A DNA stretch of 18,710 bases, taken from assembly GCA_900766165.1 (NCBI GenBank), contig CAAFUK010000020.1:1-18710 (forward strand), read 5' to 3'. The DNA is from an uncultured Collinsella sp. (GTDB taxonomy: Bacteria > Actinomycetota > Coriobacteriia > Coriobacteriales > Coriobacteriaceae). The translations under genes and the position numbers were made by a program. The notes beneath the pieces are model-generated. The model had not been told where the DNA came from, ran no database searches, and saw only the letters and a list, made by a program, of their open reading frames with translations. Position 1 is the first letter of the stretch. Each line of letters begins with the position of its first letter. Of the stretch, positions 7,085 to 14,668 are shown piece by piece.

Positions 7085-8638
7085 TTAGGCCTCGGTAGCG
7101 AGCACGCGGCCCGTCATCTCTGCGGAAGGCTCAATACCAGCCATGGTGAGCATGGTCGGAGCGATATCGGAAAGACGGCCGTCCTCGATACCGGTGAGCT
7201 TGGCCTTCTCATCAACGATGATGAACGGCACGCGGTTGGTGGTGTGAGCCGTAAACGGATGCTTGGAACCGTCGGAAGCAACGTCAAACATGTGATCGGC
7301 GTTGCCGTGGTCGGCGGTAATCAGTGCAAAGCCGCCCTTGGCGAGAATCGCCGGGACAACCTTGGACAGGGCATCGTCAACAGCCTCGACAGCCTTAACG
7401 GCAGCGTCGAAGACACCGGTGTGACCAACCATGTCGCAGTTCGCGAAGTTCACGATGTAGAAATCAGCGCGATCCTCGTTGATGGCGGCGACGAGCTTCT
7501 CGGTAACCTCGGGAGCGCTCATCTCGGGCTGCAGATCGTAGGTAGCAACCTTGGGGGAAGCGACGAGCACGCGCTCCTCGCCCTCCTTGGGCTCCTCGAT
7601 GCCACCGTTGAGGAAGAACGTCACGTGGGCGTACTTCTCGGTCTCGGCAGTGTGCAGCTGCTTCAGGCCATTGGCGGCGATAACGTCGGCCAGGACGTTC
7701 TCGGGGAACGTCTTGGGGAAGGCGACCTCGACGTCAAACGTCGGATCATACTCGGTCATCGTCACAAAGTGCGAAAGCTTGATCTGCTCGCGCTCAAAGC
7801 CGTCGAACTCCTTGTCCGTGAACACGCGGGTCATCTGACGAGCGCGGTCGGGACGGAAGTTGAAGAAGATGGCCGCGTCGCCCTCGTGAATGCCCTCGTT
7901 GTGGGCAGCGAAGGGCTCGACGAACTCGTCGCCGCGCGGGTCCTTCTCGTAGTAGGCCTTGATACCGGCAACGGGGTCGGTATCAGCATCGGACGCGTTG
8001 ACCATGACGTCGTAGGCGCGCTGGATGCGCTCCCAACGATTATCGCGGTCCATGGCCCAATAACGGCCCGAGACGGTGGCAACGCGAGCGTCGCAACCGG
8101 TCTCCTCGGAGATCTTAGCCAGGAAGGCGCAGAACTCACTCATGTAACCGGCACCGGACTGCGGGTCAACGTCGCGACCATCCATGAAGGCGTGGACGCG
8201 AACGGTCTTGACACCGTGCTCGGCAGCCATCTTGACCAGAGCCTCGACGTGGTTCATGTGGGAGTGAACGCCGCCAGGGCTCATAAGGCCCATGAGGTGG
8301 AGAGTCTTACCGTCAGCCTTGACATCGTCCATAGCCTTGACGAAAACCTCGTTCTTGGCGATGGAACCGTCCTTGATGGCATTGTTGATGCGCGAAAGCT
8401 CCTGGAACACGATGCGGCCGGCACCGATGTTGAGGTGACCCACCTCGGAGTTACCCATCTGGCCGTCGGGAAGGCCCACGTCCTCGCCCGAAGCACCGAG
8501 CGTGGTGTGGGGGTACTTCTCGTACAGGCCATCAAGGAAGGGCGTCTTGGCAGCGGCGACGGCGTTCTCGCCATCGGCCGGAGCAAGGCCGCAGCCATCC
8601 ATGATAATCAGGAGTGCAGGAAGATGACGTTGTGCCAT
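7085..8638 (-). CDS. gpmI: 2,3-bisphosphoglycerate-independent phosphoglycerate mutase
   Basis: Interconverts 3-phosphoglycerate and 2-phosphoglycerate in glycolysis, using two metal ions (usually Mn) and a phosphoserine intermediate. The 517-residue length is typical. The metal-binding Asp14 is in IIMDGCG, the catalytic Ser64 in QMGNSEVGHLNIGAGR, the substrate-binding motif DGRDVDPQSG in the middle, and the C-terminal metal motif ADHGNADHM followed by HTTNRVPFI. This is the alkaline-phosphatase-superfamily enzyme, unrelated to the cofactor-dependent GpmA. It starts 5 bases after tpiA ends, with AGTAGGA as ribosome site, so it is the last gene of the pgk-tpiA-gpmI unit. Confidence 0.96.
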   Translation of the reverse strand: MAQRHLPALLIIMDGCGLAPADGENAVAAAKTPFLDGLYEKYPHTTLGASGEDVGLPDGQMGNSEVGHLNIGAGRIVFQELSRINNAIKDGSIAKNEVFVKAMDDVKADGKTLHLMGLMSPGGVHSHMNHVEALVKMAAEHGVKTVRVHAFMDGRDVDPQSGAGYMSEFCAFLAKISEETGCDARVATVSGRYWAMDRDNRWERIQRAYDVMVNASDADTDPVAGIKAYYEKDPRGDEFVEPFAAHNEGIHEGDAAIFFNFRPDRARQMTRVFTDKEFDGFEREQIKLSHFVTMTEYDPTFDVEVAFPKTFPENVLADVIAANGLKQLHTAETEKYAHVTFFLNGGIEEPKEGEERVLVASPKVATYDLQPEMSAPEVTEKLVAAINEDRADFYIVNFANCDMVGHTGVFDAAVKAVEAVDDALSKVVPAILAKGGFALITADHGNADHMFDVASDGSKHPFTAHTTNRVPFIIVDEKAKLTGIEDGRLSDIAPTMLTMAGIEPSAEMTGRVLATEA

Positions 8639-8643
8639 ATGTC

Positions 8644-9411
8644 CTACTCGCCTGCCTTGACGACCATAGAGGCGAAGTCGGCAGCCTTGAGCGAAGCACC
8701 GCCCACGAGGGCGCCGTCAACGTCGGGCTTGGCGACGAGCTCGGCGATGTTGCCGGGCTTGGCGGAACCGCCATACAGCACGCGGATGCCGTTAGCGAGC
8801 TCCTCGCCGAACATCTCCTTGAGGGTCTCACGGATAGCACCGCAGACCTCCTGAGCGTCCTCGGCGGTAGCGGTCTTGCCGGTGCCGATGGCCCAGATGG
8901 GCTCGTAGGCGACGACGACCTGCTTGGGGCAGGTGATCTCAAGACCAGCAAGGCCGGCCTTGACCTGGTTCACGACGTGCTCGACATAGGTGCCAGCCTC
9001 GCGGACCTCGAGGGACTCGCCGCAGCAGAAGACGGGAACAAGACCGGCGGCAACGAGAGCCTTGGCCTTCTTGTTCTGGTCCTCGTCGGTCTCGTGGAAG
9101 TAGTCGCGACGCTCGGAGTGACCGATGATGCAGTAGGTGCAGCCAGCGGACTTGAGCATGTCGCAAGAGGACTCACCGGTGAAGGCACCCTTGGCCTCCC
9201 AGTACACGTTCTGTGCACCGAGGGCGATAGGGGCAGCCTGAATGCGGTCATGAACCGTGGTGATGTCGATGGTCGGAGGGCAGACGAGCACCTCGACGCC
9301 AGCCGGAACCTCAGGCAGAGCCTGGGCCAGCTCGTCGGCGAGCTTGGCAGCCTCGGCGACGTCGTTGTTCATCTTCCAGTTACCAGCGATAAGAAGGGTG
9401 CGATTAGGCAT
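8644..9411 (-). CDS. tpiA: Triosephosphate isomerase
   Basis: Interconverts dihydroxyacetone phosphate and glyceraldehyde 3-phosphate. Starting at ATG 9411 it has 255 residues, the family norm; an upstream frame to 9474 only adds residues inside pgk. Catalytic residues are all present: Lys13 in GNWKMN, His98 in IIGHSERR, Glu170 in VVAYEPIWAIGTGK, and the phosphate-gripping YGGSAKPGN near the C terminus. Its start overlaps the pgk stop by 8 bases (ATGCCTAA), with a GGAGG ribosome site inside pgk, so the two are translationally coupled. Confidence 0.96.
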   Translation of the reverse strand: MPNRTLLIAGNWKMNNDVAEAAKLADELAQALPEVPAGVEVLVCPPTIDITTVHDRIQAAPIALGAQNVYWEAKGAFTGESSCDMLKSAGCTYCIIGHSERRDYFHETDEDQNKKAKALVAAGLVPVFCCGESLEVREAGTYVEHVVNQVKAGLAGLEITCPKQVVVAYEPIWAIGTGKTATAEDAQEVCGAIRETLKEMFGEELANGIRVLYGGSAKPGNIAELVAKPDVDGALVGGASLKAADFASMVVKAGE

Positions 9412-10594
9412 CGAGAAGCGCCTCCACTCCGGGCAGGGCCTTACCCTCGACGAGCTCCATGGAAGCGCCACCACCGGTGGAGATCCAGCTCATCTTGTCG
9501 GCCAGGTTGAACTTGTTGACAGCTGCAACGGAGTCGCCACCGCCGATGATCGAGGTGCAGTCGGCCTCGGCGACAGCCTCGGCGATAGCCTGGGTGCCGT
9601 GAGCAAAGTTGTCGAACTCGAAAACGCCCATGGGGCCGTTCCAGAACACGGTCTTGGCGCCCTTGACGGCCTCGGCGTAAAGCTCCTCGGTCTTGGGGCC
9701 GATGTCCATGCCCTCACGATCGTCGGGGATAGCGTCGGAAGCGACAACCTCGGGGACAGCGTCCTCGCCAAAGTGATCGGCAACGCGGTTGTCGATGGGG
9801 AGCAGGATCTTGACACCCTTCTCCTCGGCCTTCTTGAGCATCTCGCCAGCGCGCTCGACCCAGTCCTCTTCCTTGAGGGACTGACCGACGGTCAGGCCCT
9901 GAGCCAGGAAGAAGGTGTAGGCCATGCCGCCACCGATGATCAGGGTGTCAGCGGAGTCGATGAGGTGATCGAGAACGCCGATCTTGGAGGAAACCTTGGA
10001 ACCGCCGACGATAGCGACGAAGGGGCGCTCGGGCTCGGCGAAGATGCCGGTCAGCGTGTCGACCTCCTTCTCAAGCAGGAAGCCAGCGACGGCAGGCAGG
10101 TAAGCGGCGGGGCCCACGACGGAACCCTGGGCGCGGTGGGCGGTGCCGAAGGCATCGAGAACGAAGACGTCACCATAGGAAGCGAGCTTCTTGGCAATCT
10201 CGGGATCGTTCTTCTTCTCACGCTTATCGAAGCGGACGTTCTCGAGAACGAGAACCTTGCCCGGCTCGACGGCAGCGACAGCCTCGGCAGCCTTCTCGCC
10301 GTAAGTGTCGGCGACAAAGGCAACGTCGAGACCAGAGAGCTCGGCGAGCTTCTTGGCGACGGGCTCGAGGGACAGCTCGGGCTGGAAGCCGGTGCCATCG
10401 GGACGGCCGAGGTGGCTCATGAGGATGACGCGAGCGTTGTGCTCAACGAGATAGTTGATGGTGGGCAGGGCAGCCTTGATACGGGTGGTGTCGCCAACGA
10501 CGCCATCCTTGATAGGCACGTTGAAGTCAACGCGGACGAGAACGCGCTTGCCGTCGACATCGATGTCGCGGACGGTCTTCTTGGTAAAGGCCAT
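9404..10594 (-). CDS. pgk: Phosphoglycerate kinase
   Basis: Transfers phosphate from 1,3-bisphosphoglycerate to ADP. From ATG 10594 it has 396 residues, as expected; the 12 upstream residues of the open frame have no homologous counterpart. Visible motifs are RVDFNVPI (21-28), SHLGRP (60-65), ENVRF, GGSKVSSKIGVL, GGGMAYTF, the hinge FWNGPMGVFE and the C-terminal GGGDSVAA nucleotide site. The ribosome site is GAAAGGT about 10 bases upstream. A 7-bp hairpin (10618-10640) lies in its leader, just after the gap terminator. Confidence 0.96.
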   Translation of the reverse strand: MAFTKKTVRDIDVDGKRVLVRVDFNVPIKDGVVGDTTRIKAALPTINYLVEHNARVILMSHLGRPDGTGFQPELSLEPVAKKLAELSGLDVAFVADTYGEKAAEAVAAVEPGKVLVLENVRFDKREKKNDPEIAKKLASYGDVFVLDAFGTAHRAQGSVVGPAAYLPAVAGFLLEKEVDTLTGIFAEPERPFVAIVGGSKVSSKIGVLDHLIDSADTLIIGGGMAYTFFLAQGLTVGQSLKEEDWVERAGEMLKKAEEKGVKILLPIDNRVADHFGEDAVPEVVASDAIPDDREGMDIGPKTEELYAEAVKGAKTVFWNGPMGVFEFDNFAHGTQAIAEAVAEADCTSIIGGGDSVAAVNKFNLADKMSWISTGGGASMELVEGKALPGVEALLDA

Positions 10595-10617
10595 GTTTGC
10601 TTCTACCTTTCGTACGT

Positions 10618-10640
10618 GTCTGCCTCCCATTACGGCAGAC
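10618..10640 (-). other. Stem-loop in pgk leader
   Basis: GTCTGCC and GGCAGAC form a perfect 7-bp stem with a 9-base loop, 24 bases before the pgk start and after the gap terminator. It may be a 5' stabilising or processing hairpin; no T-tract follows. I found no clear -35/-10 pair for pgk here, so pgk may depend partly on read-through from gap. Confidence 0.4.
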
Positions 10641-10649
10641 GATTTCCTA

Positions 10650-10699
10650 TAAAAAGGGCGCGGCCCTAGGGTGTAAGCCCTATGAGGCCTCGCCCTTCT
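10650..10699 (-). terminator. Intrinsic terminator of gap
   Basis: Read on the minus strand, AAGGGCGAGGCC pairs with GGCCGCGCCCTT (one mismatch), enclosing a second small stem (TAGGG...CCCTA), and is followed by TTTAT. It is about 36 bases after the gap stop. The match to a Rho-independent terminator is good, though read-through into pgk is possible. Confidence 0.8.
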
Positions 10700-10734
10700 T
10701 TAGACGCTCAACGAGCTATTCGCTAAAAGCTAAA

Positions 10735-11760
10735 TTAAGCAACGAACTTCTCGAAGTACTTGATGGTGCGGACCATCTGAGAGGTGTAGGAGTTCTCGTT
10801 GTCGTACCAAGAGGTAACCTGAACGAGGGTCTGGCCGTTGCCGAGGTCAGAGCACATGGTCTGAGTGGCGTCGAAGATGGAGCCGTGGGTCTCGCCGATG
10901 ATGTCGGTGGAGACGATGTCGTCCTCGTTGTAACCGAAGGTCTCGGAGATGGTGGCAGCGTAGGCCTTCATAGCGGCGTTGACCTCGTCGACGGTGACCT
11001 TCTTGTCAACGACAGCGTAGAGGTTGGTGATGGAGCCGGTCGGCGTCGGGACGCGCTGGGCGGCACCGATGAGCTTACCGTTGAGCTCGGGGAGAACCAG
11101 GCCGATAGCCTTGGCAGCACCGGTGGTGTTGGGGACGATGTTGACGGCGCAGGCGCGGCTACGACGCTTGTTGCCCTTGCGCTGCGGGCCGTCGAGCGGC
11201 ATCTGGTCGCCAGTCCAGGCGTGAATGGTGGTCATGATGCCGGACACGATGGGAGCGAAGTCGTTCAGACCCTTGGCCATCGGGGCGAGGCAGTTGGTGG
11301 TGCAGGAAGCAGCGGAGATGATGTTGTCCTCAGCGGTCAGCGTCTCATGGTTGACGTTGTACACGATGGTGGGCAGATCGCTGCCAGCCGGAGCGGAGAT
11401 GACGACCTTCTTGGCGCCAGCGTTGATGTGGGCCTGAGCCTTAGCCTTGCTGGTGTAGAAGCCGGTGCACTCGAGAACGACGTCGACGTCGAGGTCGCCC
11501 CAAGGCAGGTTGTTGGCGTCGGCCTCCTTGTAGATCTTGATCTCCTTGCCGTCAACGGTGATGGAATCCTCGCCAGCAACGACCTCGTGATCGCGAGCAT
11601 AGTTGCCCTGCGTGGAGTCGTACTTCAGCAGGTAAGCGAGCATATCGGGAGAGGTGAGGTCGTTGATAGCGACGATCTCGGAGCCCTCATGACCGAACAT
11701 CTGACGGAAAGCCAGACGACCGATGCGACCGAAGCCGTTAATAGCAACCTTTACTGCCAT
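10735..11760 (-). CDS. gap: Glyceraldehyde-3-phosphate dehydrogenase, type I
   Basis: Oxidises glyceraldehyde 3-phosphate to 1,3-bisphosphoglycerate with reduction of NAD. I take ATG 11760 (AAAGGAG five to six bases upstream), giving 341 residues; a frame to 11862 runs into leader sequence. The Rossmann motif is INGFGRIGR (7-15), Asp34 (AINDLT) favours NAD over NADP, the nucleophile is Cys153 in SAASCTTNCLAP, and TTIHAWTGDQ and SWYDNE close the family pattern. It stands as a single transcription unit with its own AT-rich upstream region and its own terminator, consistent with strong expression. Confidence 0.96.
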   Translation of the reverse strand: MAVKVAINGFGRIGRLAFRQMFGHEGSEIVAINDLTSPDMLAYLLKYDSTQGNYARDHEVVAGEDSITVDGKEIKIYKEADANNLPWGDLDVDVVLECTGFYTSKAKAQAHINAGAKKVVISAPAGSDLPTIVYNVNHETLTAEDNIISAASCTTNCLAPMAKGLNDFAPIVSGIMTTIHAWTGDQMPLDGPQRKGNKRRSRACAVNIVPNTTGAAKAIGLVLPELNGKLIGAAQRVPTPTGSITNLYAVVDKKVTVDEVNAAMKAYAATISETFGYNEDDIVSTDIIGETHGSIFDATQTMCSDLGNGQTLVQVTSWYDNENSYTSQMVRTIKYFEKFVA

Positions 11761-11832
11761 TGTGTCTCCTTTCGTAAGGCCCCCGCGAGCTACAGCGCCC
11801 GCCGTTGAGGCCCACAAACTAACCACTCGCCT

Positions 11833-11862
11833 AATATACCTTTTTTTTGACTTGAATTTCAC
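11833..11862 (-). promoter_or_regulatory. Candidate gap promoter
   Basis: On the minus strand GTGAAA (11862-11857) and TATATT (11838-11833) are 18 bases apart, with an A8 tract in the spacer. Each box matches four or five of six consensus positions. Transcription would start near 11826, leaving a leader of about 65 bases before gap. The whole region up to 11950 is much more AT-rich than the rest of the window. Confidence 0.4.
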
Positions 11863-11894
11863 GAGAATGCTCGAAATTGAAAATCAAATTTACG

Positions 11895-11908
11895 TTAAAA
11901 CGTTTTAA
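11895..11908. promoter_or_regulatory. 14-nt perfect palindrome upstream of gap (possible operator)
   Basis: TTAAAACGTTTTAA is perfectly self-complementary with a central CG. LacI/GalR-type regulators often bind AT-rich palindromes centred on CG, so this is a candidate operator; it sits about 33 bases above the proposed -35 box. AT-rich palindromes also arise by chance, so the call is tentative. Confidence 0.35.
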
Positions 11909-11953
11909 ATACTAAAACAGCAGCTAAATCCGTATATAAGTCGATACTTTAAT

Positions 11954-12883
11954 CTACCTGTTTGCTTCAATGAGCTTTTCAAGCCGTAAAACACGATGGT
12001 AGAGGGCCGACTTCGACAAGGGAGGGTCAGCCATCTCCCCCAAATCACGCAGTGACAGATCGGGGTAGCGCTCGCGCAGGTCGCAAAAGACCGCCAAGGC
12101 ATCCGGAAGCGCATCGCGAAGGCCACGCTGCTCGAGCTCATCGATCAACGCAAGCTGATGCTGGGCGGCACCGGCGCTTCTGGTCTGGTTGGCGAGCTCG
12201 GCGTTCACGCGACGGTTTACGTCGTTCTTAACCAATTTGACCGCGCGCGCTTCCTCGATCTCGGCAACGCTGCGCTTGGCGCCGACCAGCTTTAGGAGCT
12301 GCTCGATCTCCTCGGCGCTCTTAATGTACACGGCATATGACCCCCGCCGCGCATTAACACGAGCATGGACCCCAATCTGCTCCAACAGATCGCAAAGCCC
12401 CTTGGCATATTGCTCGCCCTGCACCGCGATCTCCAAATGAAAATCGCCGCGTGGATCGGCCACGAAGCCGCCCGCGATGAGCGCGCCGCGGATATAGGCA
12501 AGCCTGCAGCAGGGACGGGCAACGATATGTCGGGGCACGCCGGCGACAAGTCCTCCCCTGCGGTCGAGGATGCCCAGCAGCACCAGAGCCTTATCCAGGT
12601 CTGGCTGATCAGGCAAGGTGATGAGGTAGTTTCGAACCTTATGCAATACAGATTTACGAACGGTGAATTCCGTTTTGAGCTTAAGGATGCGATGCGTCAG
12701 TGTGATCATTGTGCGCGCGACGGCGCCCGTCTCGGTCGCGACCGTCAAACGATACCGCCCGGAGCCGGCCAGCGAAAGTGTACCGCTCACACGCGTCAGG
12801 GCGGCAAGCGTCGACAAATCGCAGTATTCACATTCGGGTTCGCAGCGCGCGAGTTCGTCACGCACCTCGGCGGTAAACGACAT
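11954..12883 (-). CDS. whiA: DNA-binding protein WhiA
   Basis: Transcription factor of Gram-positive bacteria, first known from Streptomyces sporulation and linked to cell division in non-sporulating species. At 309 residues it has the usual three parts: N-terminal WhiA domain (about 1-90, starting SFTAEVRDELARC), a LAGLIDADG-like domain that lacks endonuclease function (RLAYIRGALIAGGFVADP, about 127-144) and a C-terminal helix-turn-helix (SLRDLGEMADPPLSKSALYHRV near 277-298). It starts 6 bases after rapZ ends and has only a weak ribosome site, so it is probably translated by coupling. No GC-rich terminator is visible after its stop. Confidence 0.95.
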   Translation of the reverse strand: MSFTAEVRDELARCEPECEYCDLSTLAALTRVSGTLSLAGSGRYRLTVATETGAVARTMITLTHRILKLKTEFTVRKSVLHKVRNYLITLPDQPDLDKALVLLGILDRRGGLVAGVPRHIVARPCCRLAYIRGALIAGGFVADPRGDFHLEIAVQGEQYAKGLCDLLEQIGVHARVNARRGSYAVYIKSAEEIEQLLKLVGAKRSVAEIEEARAVKLVKNDVNRRVNAELANQTRSAGAAQHQLALIDELEQRGLRDALPDALAVFCDLRERYPDLSLRDLGEMADPPLSKSALYHRVLRLEKLIEANR

Positions 12884-12889
12884 GCAGGC

Positions 12890-13792
12890 CTATGCTTTCG
12901 TGTTGGCGCGCGACAGGTCGCGGTGGGAAATGCTCACGTGATATTGAGCGCCTTCCAAATAACGTGCCGTGGCCTCGGCGATGGCAACGCTGCGGTGTTG
13001 ACCGCCCGTGCAGCCGATGGCAATAGAAAGCTGTGGCTTGCCCTCCGCGATATAGCCCGGCATCACCGTATCGAGCAGCTGCGTCCAAGCTTTCCAGAAC
13101 TCCTGGGTCTTGGGATGGTCCAGAACAAAGTCGGAGACCTTCTTATCGAGACCGGTCATGGTGCGCATCTCGGGATCGTAGAACGGATTGGGCAGGAAGC
13201 GAACGTCGATCATAATGTCCGCCTCAACGGGCATACCGTGCTTAAAGCCAAACGAGAACACGTGAACGTCCATGAGCTGCTGGTCGGACAACTCGGAGAA
13301 CGCCATGCGCAATTTGTTGCGCAGGGCAGAGGTACGCAGGCGGCTCGTGTCGATGATCATATCGGCTCGGTCGCGCACACCCTGCAGCTGCAGGCGCTCG
13401 CGCTGAATCGCATCGGCCGTAGTCTCCCCCGGCTTGGCAATGGGATGGCGGCGGCGGTTTTCGCTATAACGACGGATCAGCACCTCGTCAGAGGCCTCGA
13501 GAAACACGATGTCACAGCTCATCTCGCGCTCCTCGAGTGCGGCAACGGCATCGAGCAGCTCATCGAACAAGCCCTGGCTGCGCAGGTCACAGGTGACGGC
13601 GAGATGCCTGCCCACGCCCGTATTGATGCCGACGAGCTCGGCAAGCTGGGCGATGAGACGCGGAGGCAGGTTATCGATGCAAAAATAGCCCATGTCCTCG
13701 AACACGTGCATGGCCTGTGTGCGGCCCGATCCGGACATTCCGGTGATGATGACGATATCGGGGATGCGCTCCGAGCGCTCCGCCGCATCCAT
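12890..13792 (-). CDS. rapZ: RNase adapter / nucleotide-binding protein RapZ (YvcJ)
   Basis: P-loop protein; in E. coli it senses glucosamine-6-phosphate and guides decay of the GlmZ small RNA, while its role in Actinobacteria is not settled. The 300 residues show a Walker A-like loop GMSGSGRT (18-25) followed by FEDMGYFCIDNLPP, and the C-terminal domain ends with IGCTGGQHRSVAIAE and HRDL. The P-loop Lys is replaced by Arg24, which as I recall is common in actinobacterial members. Two starts are possible: 13792 (AGGGAG upstream) and 13810 (GGGAGG upstream, six residues longer); I prefer the first on family alignment but cannot exclude the second. The next gene is whiA; the usual yvcK between them is missing. 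Confidence 0.94.
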   Translation of the reverse strand: MDAAERSERIPDIVIITGMSGSGRTQAMHVFEDMGYFCIDNLPPRLIAQLAELVGINTGVGRHLAVTCDLRSQGLFDELLDAVAALEEREMSCDIVFLEASDEVLIRRYSENRRRHPIAKPGETTADAIQRERLQLQGVRDRADMIIDTSRLRTSALRNKLRMAFSELSDQQLMDVHVFSFGFKHGMPVEADIMIDVRFLPNPFYDPEMRTMTGLDKKVSDFVLDHPKTQEFWKAWTQLLDTVMPGYIAEGKPQLSIAIGCTGGQHRSVAIAEATARYLEGAQYHVSISHRDLSRANTKA

Positions 13793-13823
13793 GGCATCTC
13801 CCTTTTGCATGTGCTGCCTCCCG

Positions 13824-13860
13824 AAAACAAGCGCGGGACCCAGCAACCCGGATCCCGCGC
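13824..13860 (-). terminator. Terminator of the nan cluster or rapZ leader attenuator
   Basis: GCGCGGGATCC pairs with GGGTCCCGCGC on the minus strand (8 bp perfect, then one mismatch), followed by TTGTTTTC. It is 50 bases after the nanE stop and 14 to 30 bases before the two rapZ starts. It can end the nanE transcript; if rapZ is transcribed from the -10-like TATACT at 13884-13879, the hairpin would lie in the rapZ leader instead. Confidence 0.7.
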
Positions 13861-13878
13861 GGTCAATTGCCTATATTG

Positions 13879-13884
13879 AGTATA
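13879..13884 (-). promoter_or_regulatory. Possible -10 box of rapZ
   Basis: TATACT on the minus strand matches five of six -10 positions and lies between the nanE stop and the hairpin. No recognisable -35 box is found 16 to 18 bases upstream (GC-rich sequence), so it is only a candidate. Confidence 0.25.
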
Positions 13885-13911
13885 CCGCCCCGAGCGGATA
13901 CGAGGCCTGTC

Positions 13912-14598
13912 TTACGCCTCAAGTGCAGCCTTGAACCAACTCGTAATACTCGTGGGGTGCGTGATGGCGGTGCCGACGACAACGGCCCAGGCGCCAGCAT
14001 CGATCGCGGCGCGAGCCTCCTCGGGCGTATGCACGCGACCCTCGCAAATGATAGGAAGGCCGGGGAATTCCTCAGTCGCCTGACGCAGGAGCGGCAGGTC
14101 GGGGCCATCGGCCATGGTGCAGTCGATGGCGGCGACGCCGTGAGAAAGCGTGGTGGATACCAGGTCAAAGCCCATATCAACAGCACGGCGAATATCCTCG
14201 ATGGTGGAACAATCCGCCATCAGGAGCACACCCTCCTCGTGCAGCGGGCGGAAGGTATCCTCGACCGTCTTGCCATCGGGGCGCGGACGATCGGTGGCGT
14301 CGATCGCCACGATATCGGCACCGGCAGCAACGCAGGCGCGAGCGTGACGCAGCGTCGGCGTGATGTAAACGCCCTCGTGCCCATCCTTCCACAGGCCGAT
14401 GACGGGAACCTCACAGCGACCCTTAATGGCGGCAATGTCGGCAAGGCCCTGGCAGCGAATGGCGGCGGCGCCGCCGAGCTCGCAAGCGCGAGACATTTGC
14501 GCCATGGTCTCGGGCGTACGAAGCGGCTCGCCCATATACGCCTGAACGCTCACGACGAGCTTGCCCTTCAGGGATTGAATCAAAGGATCGACGGTCAT
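13912..14598 (-). CDS. nanE: N-acetylmannosamine-6-phosphate 2-epimerase
   Basis: Converts ManNAc-6-P to GlcNAc-6-P, the last step before the common amino-sugar route. It is a 228-residue TIM-barrel protein. Family motifs are VSVQAYMGEPL (16-26; the more common form has SCQA, here Val replaces Cys), the catalytic Lys71 in GLWKDGHEGVYITP, DATDRPRPDG (100-109), the general acid/base Glu186 in IICEGRVHTPEEA, and GTAITHPTSIT near the end. It follows the ROK kinase after a 70-base gap with a strong stem-loop, and ends the cluster. The reaction is known for the family; its role in sialic-acid breakdown is supported by its neighbours. Confidence 0.94.
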   Translation of the reverse strand: MTVDPLIQSLKGKLVVSVQAYMGEPLRTPETMAQMSRACELGGAAAIRCQGLADIAAIKGRCEVPVIGLWKDGHEGVYITPTLRHARACVAAGADIVAIDATDRPRPDGKTVEDTFRPLHEEGVLLMADCSTIEDIRRAVDMGFDLVSTTLSHGVAAIDCTMADGPDLPLLRQATEEFPGLPIICEGRVHTPEEARAAIDAGAWAVVVGTAITHPTSITSWFKAALEA

Positions 14599-14621
14599 AA
14601 GGCTGCAACCTTTCTTAGAAC

Positions 14622-14652
14622 AGCCTCCCGAGGCCTGTTGTCTCGGGAGGCT
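14622..14652 (-). other. Perfect 11-bp stem-loop between ROK kinase and nanE
   Basis: AGCCTCCCGAG (14622-14632) and CTCGGGAGGCT (14642-14652) pair perfectly around a 9-base loop. On the minus strand it is followed by GTTCTAAG, too poor in T for a good terminator. It starts 16 bases after the kinase stop and ends 23 bases before the nanE start. A weak attenuator or mRNA-stabilising hairpin are the likely roles. Confidence 0.6.
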
Positions 14653-14668
14653 CCTACAGCAGATACTT

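Noticed and set aside
7043..8854. Open frame of 603 codons on the plus strand opposite gpmI and part of tpiA
   Set aside because: It spans two well-supported genes on the other strand and begins inside the gpmI terminator hairpin; composition is that of a shadow frame.
9257..10669. Open frame of 470 codons on the plus strand opposite pgk
   Set aside because: Shadow of pgk and tpiA, with the same low-complexity Val/Leu/Gly/Asp composition.
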